Shown here one piece after another: positions 6,882 through 11,165 of a DNA stretch of 11,165 nucleotides. The DNA is from an uncultured Oscillospiraceae bacterium. GTDB lineage: Bacteria > Bacillota_A > Clostridia > Oscillospirales > Acutalibacteraceae. The notes under the pieces are model-generated. The model worked only from the letters and a program-made list of their open reading frames with translations, did no database searches and was not told where the DNA came from. A program made the translations under genes and the position numbers. Position 1 is the stretch's first letter; every line of letters begins with the position of its first letter. The DNA is taken from the NCBI GenBank assembly GCA_905211185.1, contig CAJLZR010000012.1, positions 1-11,165 on the forward strand. The letters are read 5' to 3'.

Positions 6882-9055
6882 TTTATAAACTGTAATAAAT
6901 TTAATATTTTAGATACAAGAAAACAGGTTGCAAATCCCAGTAAAGTGGGGATGAGGCAAGAAATTATTGCCCAGCTTAAGCTGCCTGTTTCTTTTTTTAT
7001 GGTCCAGCAAGTTGTTCCGCATGGAAAGTGCATTAACGAAAATATTATTACGCAAATGGCGGTTATATAGTTCCAACCGTGTGAGGATAAAATTCCATAA
7101 AGCAAGTTCGGACTTTCAATTTCGGTAAGACTTCCGCTACACATGTATCCCATTATTATAATAGGTAAAACGATTTCATTGGCGGGAAACCCAAGTATAA
7201 AAGAAAGTAATATAATTCCGTCCATGCCAATAGCTTTTGCAAATGGATTCAAAAAATTGGCGCAATACATTAAAATACTGAGGTTCCCTATTTTTATGTT
7301 TGCCATAAGCCATATTATAAGACCGGCGGGAGCGGCAACAGCTATTGCTCTGCCCAAGACGAATATAGTTCGGTCGAAAATCGACCTTACCAATATTTTA
7401 CCTATTTGAGGCTTTCGATAGGGAGGAAGTTCCAATATAAATGACGATTGTACGCCTTTTAGTATTGTTAAAGATAAAATTTTTGAAACAAGAAAGGTAA
7501 AAAGTATTCCTAAAATTATAACCGATGTAAGTATGGCGGCTTTTAAAAAAGATTTCCCGAAAATAAGATTTTCATTTATAAAAAATATTGAAATAAGTGT
7601 AATAAGTAAAGGGAATCTTCCGTTGCAAGGTACGAAATTGTTGGTTAAAATCGCAATCAATCTTTCTCGTGGAGAATCTATTATTCTGCACCCCATTATT
7701 CCGCACGCATTACACCCAAAGCCCATACACATTGTCAGAGCCTGTTTCCCATGAGCTCCGGATTTTTTGAAAATATTATCGAGGTTAAATGCAACTCTCG
7801 GTAAATAACCAACGTCTTCTAAAATTGTAAATAGCGGAAAAAATATTGCCATGGGAGGAAGCATTACGGAAACAACCCAAGCTAAAGTTCTGTAAACTCC
7901 GAGTATGAGCATTTCATAAATCCATGCTGGAGAGCCTAAATGCACCATAAAATCCAGCATTTTATCTTGAAGCCAAAACAGCCCGGAGGCAATAACTTCC
8001 GAAGGATAATTGGCTCCGCTTATTGTAATCCAAAATATGCCCAAAAGCATTATTATCATTATCGGAAAGCCCGTAATTTTAGACGTCAAAATTTTATCTA
8101 TTTTTCTTTCTGTGCTGTCGTATCCGCTTTCTTTGTGTTTTACGCAAAGTTTATATATTTTTTCAGAGCGATTGATTATGCACTTGGCGATATTATCTTG
8201 AATATCCTTAAGATCTAGATTTTTGGATTTTAATTTTTTTTTCTGCATTTCTAAAAATTCGGAAAGCTCAGTAAATTTAGTAACATCAATATTTGATATT
8301 TTTTTTTCTTGGGTATGCTTTTTTAAAACTTTGCAAAAATTTTCATTGTTTTCTAAAAGCCTTAGGCTTAGCCATCTTGAATTTATTTTTTGCGGGAAAA
8401 TTTTTTTAACTTTTTTCTCGATATTTTTTATTGAATGCTCGAGTGTTTCGTTGTAATTAGTTTTTATCGTGAAAGTTTTTAATTTATTATAGGATATTTT
8501 ATATATCATATCCTTTAATTCTCCGAGCCCTTTCTTTTTTCTTGCGTTTGTAGCAACCACGGGTACGCCCAATTGCATTGATAATTCATCTATATCGATT
8601 TCTATTTTTTTTCTTTTGGCTTCGTCTATCAGATTTAAGCATACCACGGCATTTTTGGTTAGTTCCAATATCTGAAGTGCTAGATTTAGATTTCTTTCGA
8701 TGCATGTGGCGTCTAAAATGATTATTACCGCATCAGGATTTTCAAAACATATAAAATCTCTCGCAATTTCTTCTTCAGGGGAGTTCGAAATTAGCGAATA
8801 AATGCCGGGAATATCTACCAATTTAAAATTTTTATCTTTGTGTTTGAATATACCCGTTGTGCAAGCAACGGTTTTTCCGGGCCAGTTTCCTGTGTGCTGG
8901 TTCATGCCGGTAAGTGCATTAAAAACGGTGCTTTTCCCGACATTCGGATTCCCTGCTATGGCGATTTTTTTAAATTTTTGTAATTTATCTATCTTAGTTG
9001 AAATTTTGGACTTCCTTGCTTTTGTTTTAAAATTTTTTGTAAATTTCATTTGCAA
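6878..9055 (-). CDS. feoB: Ferrous iron transporter FeoB
   Basis: FeoB moves Fe(II) across the cytoplasmic membrane, controlled by its N-terminal G protein. Visible (725-aa numbering): G1 GNPNVGKS (35-42), the FeoB hallmark GNWPGKTV (56-63), G3 DIPG (81-84) with IYSL after it, G4 NLID (141-144), a Lys-rich helical spacer (about 190-310), then two Gate domains. The first gate reads GFGCNACGIMGC (445-456), with VPCNGRFP near 475, a Cys-rich version in place of the enterobacterial VPAIM type; I recall this form in other Clostridia. The start is TTG 9055, with GGAG (9065-9062) six bases upstream; TTG 9085 would overlap feoA by 14 bases but lacks a binding site. A basic extension of about 30 residues precedes the G domain, whereas most FeoB begin almost at G1. 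feoA lies 16 bp upstream. Confidence 0.93.
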   Translation of the reverse strand: MQMKFTKNFKTKARKSKISTKIDKLQKFKKIAIAGNPNVGKSTVFNALTGMNQHTGNWPGKTVACTTGIFKHKDKNFKLVDIPGIYSLISNSPEEEIARDFICFENPDAVIIILDATCIERNLNLALQILELTKNAVVCLNLIDEAKRKKIEIDIDELSMQLGVPVVATNARKKKGLGELKDMIYKISYNKLKTFTIKTNYNETLEHSIKNIEKKVKKIFPQKINSRWLSLRLLENNENFCKVLKKHTQEKKISNIDVTKFTELSEFLEMQKKKLKSKNLDLKDIQDNIAKCIINRSEKIYKLCVKHKESGYDSTERKIDKILTSKITGFPIMIIMLLGIFWITISGANYPSEVIASGLFWLQDKMLDFMVHLGSPAWIYEMLILGVYRTLAWVVSVMLPPMAIFFPLFTILEDVGYLPRVAFNLDNIFKKSGAHGKQALTMCMGFGCNACGIMGCRIIDSPRERLIAILTNNFVPCNGRFPLLITLISIFFINENLIFGKSFLKAAILTSVIILGILFTFLVSKILSLTILKGVQSSFILELPPYRKPQIGKILVRSIFDRTIFVLGRAIAVAAPAGLIIWLMANIKIGNLSILMYCANFLNPFAKAIGMDGIILLSFILGFPANEIVLPIIIMGYMCSGSLTEIESPNLLYGILSSHGWNYITAICVIIFSLMHFPCGTTCWTIKKETGSLSWAIISCLIPTLLGFATCFLVSKILNLLQFIN

Positions 9056-9071
9056 GGTCAACTCCGTAAAG

Positions 9072-9311
9072 TTATTTATATTCAACTATTATTTTTTGAG
9101 CATCTTCATTTCGCACAGCAATTACCGCACCTCGTATCAAATAAGCTATGGGGTTACCGTAAGGGCTTTTTTGAAGGGCTTTAATTTTTGTGCCTATTAT
9201 TATTCCTAAATCGGACAAGCGTCTTCTTTGTAATCCGCTACATCTTATGGCTATAACACTAACTTCACGTCCTATTGGCGCTCTGCTAAGTGGCATTATT
9301 GTTGTTGTCAA
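9072..9311 (-). CDS. feoA: Ferrous iron transport protein FeoA
   Basis: A small cytosolic SH3-like protein that partners FeoB. The 79 residues show the family layout: MPLSRAPIGREVSVIAI, then LQRRRLSDLGIIIGTKIKAL and a C-terminal PIAYLIRGAVIAVRNEDAQKIIV strand block. Length is normal (about 75-80). I took TTG 9311 as the start because GGATGTGA (9325-9318) matches seven of eight bases of an ideal ribosome binding site at six-base spacing. ATG 9296 would give the family-typical MPLS start but has no site. It is the first gene of a feoA-feoB operon. I see no convincing Fur or DtxR box upstream, though either would be expected for this system. Confidence 0.92.
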   Translation of the reverse strand: MTTTIMPLSRAPIGREVSVIAIRCSGLQRRRLSDLGIIIGTKIKALQKSPYGNPIAYLIRGAVIAVRNEDAQKIIVEYK

Positions 9312-9440
9312 TATACTTCACATCCATACCTTTTTTATAGCTTATGAGTTTATCGATTTGGTTGTGAGCGGTGTGTGGAAAATCGAAATAGAAAAACAAG
9401 CAAAATATATGTACAAAATAAATAAAATTTATAAAATTAC

Positions 9441-9469
9441 TTGAAAAAAAGAGAAATATACTCTAAAAT
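9441..9469 (+). promoter_or_regulatory. Sigma-A-type promoter for the 202-aa secreted protein
   Basis: TTGAAA (9441-9446), 17-base spacer, TAAAAT (9464-9469). Predicted start is near 9476. This is the best promoter in the divergent region between feoA and the secreted-protein gene. The rest of 9312-9440 is AT-rich; it must contain the feoA promoter, but I cannot pick a convincing one. Confidence 0.6.
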
Positions 9470-9506
9470 ACTGGTTGGCCAGTTGGATATGATTATATTA
9501 GTGGCC
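9470..9506 (+). repeat. Overlapping inverted repeats at the transcription start
   Basis: ACTGG-TTGG-CCAGT (9470-9483) is a 5-bp inverted repeat directly behind the -10 element. Its inner GGCCA (9477-9481) can instead pair with TGGCC (9502-9506). The two pairings exclude each other. This could be an operator or an alternative 5' mRNA hairpin; no known regulator is implied. Confidence 0.4.
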
Positions 9507-9539
9507 CTATTTTAAAAAAATTATATAGGAGGTAGAATT

Positions 9540-10148
9540 ATGAAAACTTTAAAAAAATTAATTAATATTTTTTTTGTTATTTTTTTTGCGTTTCCATTTG
9601 GTATGGTGTATGCCGGCGGAAACAATATAATGCATATTGCGGCGCCTGATACACACTCAAGGGGTAGATATTACGTTGCTGAAAGAAGGACTCCTAAAAA
9701 AGTTTATGTTGAGGAGAGGTCAGAGGGCACCAACCGAAAAACGCATGGTGCTTTTGTAGAGCGCACGCATTTTGGAGAATATGTGATTTATGACGAGCCG
9801 GCTTTTCCCGACGAATTTACACATGTTATCAGGGCGATCGATGCTGATAATTATTTAGTCGGGGTTCATTATCCGCAAGGTCAGATTACTCCGATTTTAA
9901 GAATTTCGCGAGGTTCAGGTAAATCTCTTTGGAATATAAAATCGTGCCACATTCTTGGCAGAGTTTGTTTGCCGTCTCCCGAGGTTTACATAGAAGAAAC
10001 GCCGTATAGCGAAGGTCGTATGATTAAAAGTGCGGTAGATTCACCGGATATTAAAGCAGGAGAAGTTTATAATTTTGTAACCCCCTTAGGTTCATTTGAT
10101 GAGTTTACGGATATTATTAGTTTTTGCGCCGCTTTTTTATTTAAATAG
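9540..10148 (+). CDS. Secreted protein of unknown function, 202 aa
   Basis: I do not recognise the family. It starts at ATG 9540 with an ideal ribosome binding site (AGGAGGT, 9527-9533, six-base spacing). Residues 1-25 form a classical signal peptide: MKTLKK n-region, hydrophobic core, and cleavage after VYA. The mature part is about 177 aa, rich in charged and aromatic residues, with only three Cys and no sortase, lipobox or cell-wall-binding motif visible. Two segments share a DEFT core (PDEFTHVIRAI near 98 and DEFTDIISF near 190), the second running into a short hydrophobic C-terminus ending in Lys. It is followed 49 bp later by a broken relative and then by the start of a third, so it belongs to a tandem family. 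Probably extracellular or surface-associated. Confidence 0.8.
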   Translation: MKTLKKLINIFFVIFFAFPFGMVYAGGNNIMHIAAPDTHSRGRYYVAERRTPKKVYVEERSEGTNRKTHGAFVERTHFGEYVIYDEPAFPDEFTHVIRAIDADNYLVGVHYPQGQITPILRISRGSGKSLWNIKSCHILGRVCLPSPEVYIEETPYSEGRMIKSAVDSPDIKAGEVYNFVTPLGSFDEFTDIISFCAAFLFK

Positions 10149-10235
10149 ATGACATTTTTTCTAACGTGCTTATTTCTTTTGAAAGAGGGTAATTTTTGTG
10201 AAATTGTTTAATCGATATCTAAGATTGTTACCTTT

Positions 10236-10646
10236 TTGTTTTCCTTTTTGTTGTTATCAACTTCATCTTTAACACACGCTATAAACGTGGACGTGGTAGG
10301 CAGCGCCACGGATACTTATAGTTATACGTCGCCTGTCTACACGGTTTCGTGCGATGGTCATGAACAAAGCGATATTGTGGATATTGATTGCATGTGGGGA
10401 AAATGTACAGTGCGGCGTGAAAGTCTTGGATATTACGTGGTTAGAATACCTCGTTCGTGTGCGGACACAGTATGCCGAATTATTGAAGATGGCGGCGCCG
10501 GCTGTAAAATAAAGGTGGATGAACCTTCCGAATGTGCCTGCAATGAATGGCGTGTAGAAAAACGAGAAAGCGGCCGTTGTTGGGTGCTCGCTTTATACGG
10601 TTCAAGTGGTGCGCGCTGCGGGTACAGCAGTTTATTCGATTATTAA
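10236..10646 (+). CDS. 5' open fragment of the broken secreted gene
   Basis: The longest open stretch of the middle frame. It holds the hydrophobic core of the signal peptide and its THA cleavage site, then about 90 Cys-rich residues (eight Cys between SCDGH and ECACNEW), including TVRRESLGYYVV, which resembles FVERTHFGEYVI in the 202-aa protein. TTG 10236 has no ribosome binding site and would lack the positively charged n-region, so this is unlikely to be a native start. Codons after about 10560 (RESGRCWVLA onward) are probably out-of-frame read-through. Confidence 0.4.
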   Translation: MFSFLLLSTSSLTHAINVDVVGSATDTYSYTSPVYTVSCDGHEQSDIVDIDCMWGKCTVRRESLGYYVVRIPRSCADTVCRIIEDGGAGCKIKVDEPSECACNEWRVEKRESGRCWVLALYGSSGARCGYSSLFDY

Positions 10647-10971
10647 TACGGATACAGGCATTGCCATGTTTAGAATTTACTCAGACGGAATAACTTACAC
10701 AATGAAAAGTGTAGCTACGCTTTCGGAGGAAACTGATTACGCAAAGTTTGAAGTCAAAGACGGGGAGCAAGTTATAAGTATCTCGGATGCGGGTACATGG
10801 GGGCAGCGTTTTACTGTAAAACAAGAGAAAATAAGAATAAATCGATATGGCATTTGTTACGATACCGAAAGCGGCAAATGGCAAGAAGATTCTGCCGTAA
10901 CTATCCGCGGTGGCGATTATGCCGATATCATGTCGGTTGTATTTTTGCTGGCAGGAACTATTCTAAAGTAA
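10606..10971 (+). CDS. 3' open fragment of the broken secreted gene
   Basis: The final frame of the broken gene; it is open from 10558, so the family sequence begins before the GTG at 10606 (NEKAAVVGCSLYTVQVV). It contains VYSIINTDTGIAMFRIY, comparable to YLVGVHYPQGQITPILRI in the 202-aa protein, and a beta-rich stretch ending in a hydrophobic tail with terminal Lys. No ribosome binding site precedes GTG 10606 or ATG 10666, so independent expression is doubtful. Confidence 0.4.
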   Translation: MVRAAGTAVYSIINTDTGIAMFRIYSDGITYTMKSVATLSEETDYAKFEVKDGEQVISISDAGTWGQRFTVKQEKIRINRYGICYDTESGKWQEDSAVTIRGGDYADIMSVVFLLAGTILK

Positions 10972-11037
10972 GTATTTTTCTGGTTAAAAATGGTAAATTT
11001 AGCAGTTGTTTTTAATATGAAAAAAATAATTTTATAA

Positions 11038-11090
11038 TACCACTTGAAATATAATATAAAATATGGTATAACGTGGTAGTAAAGCGCTTT
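11038..11090 (+). repeat. Inverted repeats flanking and following promoter
   Basis: TACCAC (11038-11043) immediately precedes the -35 hexamer and its complement GTGGTA (11073-11078) immediately follows the -10, so the pair brackets the promoter exactly. A perfect 10-bp palindrome, AAAGCGCTTT (11081-11090), follows at the predicted start. Either is a candidate operator; no regulator is known. Confidence 0.4.
11044..11072 (+). promoter_or_regulatory. Promoter for the third secreted-family gene
   Basis: TTGAAA (11044-11049), 17-base spacer, TATAAC (11067-11072) with an extended TGG before it. The -35 is identical to that of the 202-aa gene's promoter, with the same spacing. It lies about 55 bases before the start codon. 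No clear terminator is visible between 10972 and this promoter. Confidence 0.6.
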
Positions 11091-11126
11091 AGAAAATAAA
11101 AATTCATACGGAGAGGAATTTTATTT

Positions 11127-11165
11127 ATGAAACTTTTAAAAAATTTAACAAAAGTAGTTTCGGTG
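11127..11165 (+). CDS. Third secreted-family gene, 5' end only
   Basis: ATG 11127 follows GGAGAGG (11110-11116) by about ten bases and encodes MKLLKNLTKVVSV before the window ends. The Lys-rich opening matches MKTLKKLIN and the repaired MKLFKSISK of the two genes upstream, suggesting the n-region of another signal peptide. Only 13 codons are visible, so family membership is inferred from position, promoter type and this N-terminus. Confidence 0.5.
   Translation, partial: MKLLKNLTKVVSV

Larger units (their letters stand above)
10198..10971 (+). pseudogene. Frameshifted secreted-protein relative, about 257 aa
   Basis: A broken second member of the secreted family. AGAGGGT (10184-10190) precedes GTG 10198 by seven bases; this frame begins MKLFN and stops at once (after 24 codons). 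Adding one A at about 10209 (TTTAA to TTTAAA) continues as MKLFKSISKIV and a full 28-residue signal peptide ending THA. That frame runs to about 10560, where removing one A from the GAAAAAC run passes into the frame that ends at 10971. The repaired product has about 257 aa, is Cys-rich in its first half, and ends in an ADIMSVVFLLAGTILK tail like the upstream gene. The upstream gene also aligns in the middle (FTHVIRAI with YTVQVVRAA). Two one-base errors of opposite sign could be true decay or assembly errors. Confidence 0.65.

Noticed and set aside
7143..9209. Several open frames on the plus strand opposite feoB and feoA
   Set aside because: They are antisense shadows of a gene pair with full family motifs; they lack ribosome binding sites and recognisable protein features.
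9312..9440. Fur or other iron-box operator upstream of feoA
   Set aside because: Only imperfect AT palindromes such as AATTTATAAAATT are present; none approaches a Fur or DtxR consensus.
10984..11015. Terminator after the broken secreted gene (TTAAAAA/TTTTTAA)
   Set aside because: The stem is entirely A-U with an 18-base loop and no separate T run; expected by chance here.
1..11165. CRISPR array, tRNA, rRNA, transposase, phage integrase or attachment site
   Set aside because: No regular repeat-spacer pattern, cloverleaf or mobile-element protein seen on either strand.

Overview
The window looks like a chromosomal segment of a low-GC, endospore-forming Clostridia-type Firmicute. Three lines of evidence support this: mother-cell sporulation genes (ylbJ, yqfC, yqfD), the classic Firmicutes cluster ybeY-dgkA-era-yqzL-recO, and a clostridial-type feoAB pair. 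Intergenic DNA is very AT-rich. Alternative start codons are frequent: TTG for yqfC, yqfD, era, feoA and feoB, and GTG for ylbJ. Genus or species cannot be assigned from the sequence alone.

Layout: (1) 47-697 is a cytosolic-looking protein I do not recognise, closed by a good intrinsic terminator. (2) 776-1930, minus strand, is ylbJ. It is divergent from yqfC-yqfD (2037-3570), so three sporulation genes share one 106-bp intergenic region. (3) 3571-3902 lies where phoH and pgpH (yqfF) normally stand in Firmicutes. Neither gene is present. The interval holds a consensus sigma-A promoter (TTGACA-17-TATAAT) and a leader of about 230 nt with several hairpins. (4) 3903-6881 carries ybeY, dgkA, era, a yqzL-like small gene and recO, the housekeeping rRNA-maturation, lipid-recycling and recombination block. 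A second promoter precedes yqzL. (5) 6878-9311, minus strand, is feoA-feoB for ferrous iron uptake, convergent with recO and sharing stop-codon bases with it. (6) 9312-11165 is accessory: a family of secreted proteins of unknown function in tandem. The first is intact (9540-10148). The second is broken by two frameshifts (10198-10971). The third runs off the window (11127 onward).

The cores of regions 2-5 are ordinary. The least explained part is region 6. Its members share a Lys-rich signal peptide. The two complete members also share a middle block and a short hydrophobic C-terminal tail ending in Lys. The first and third copies have their own TTGAAA-17 promoters with inverted repeats around the predicted transcription start. 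I found no CRISPR array, tRNA, rRNA, transposase or recognisable defence system.
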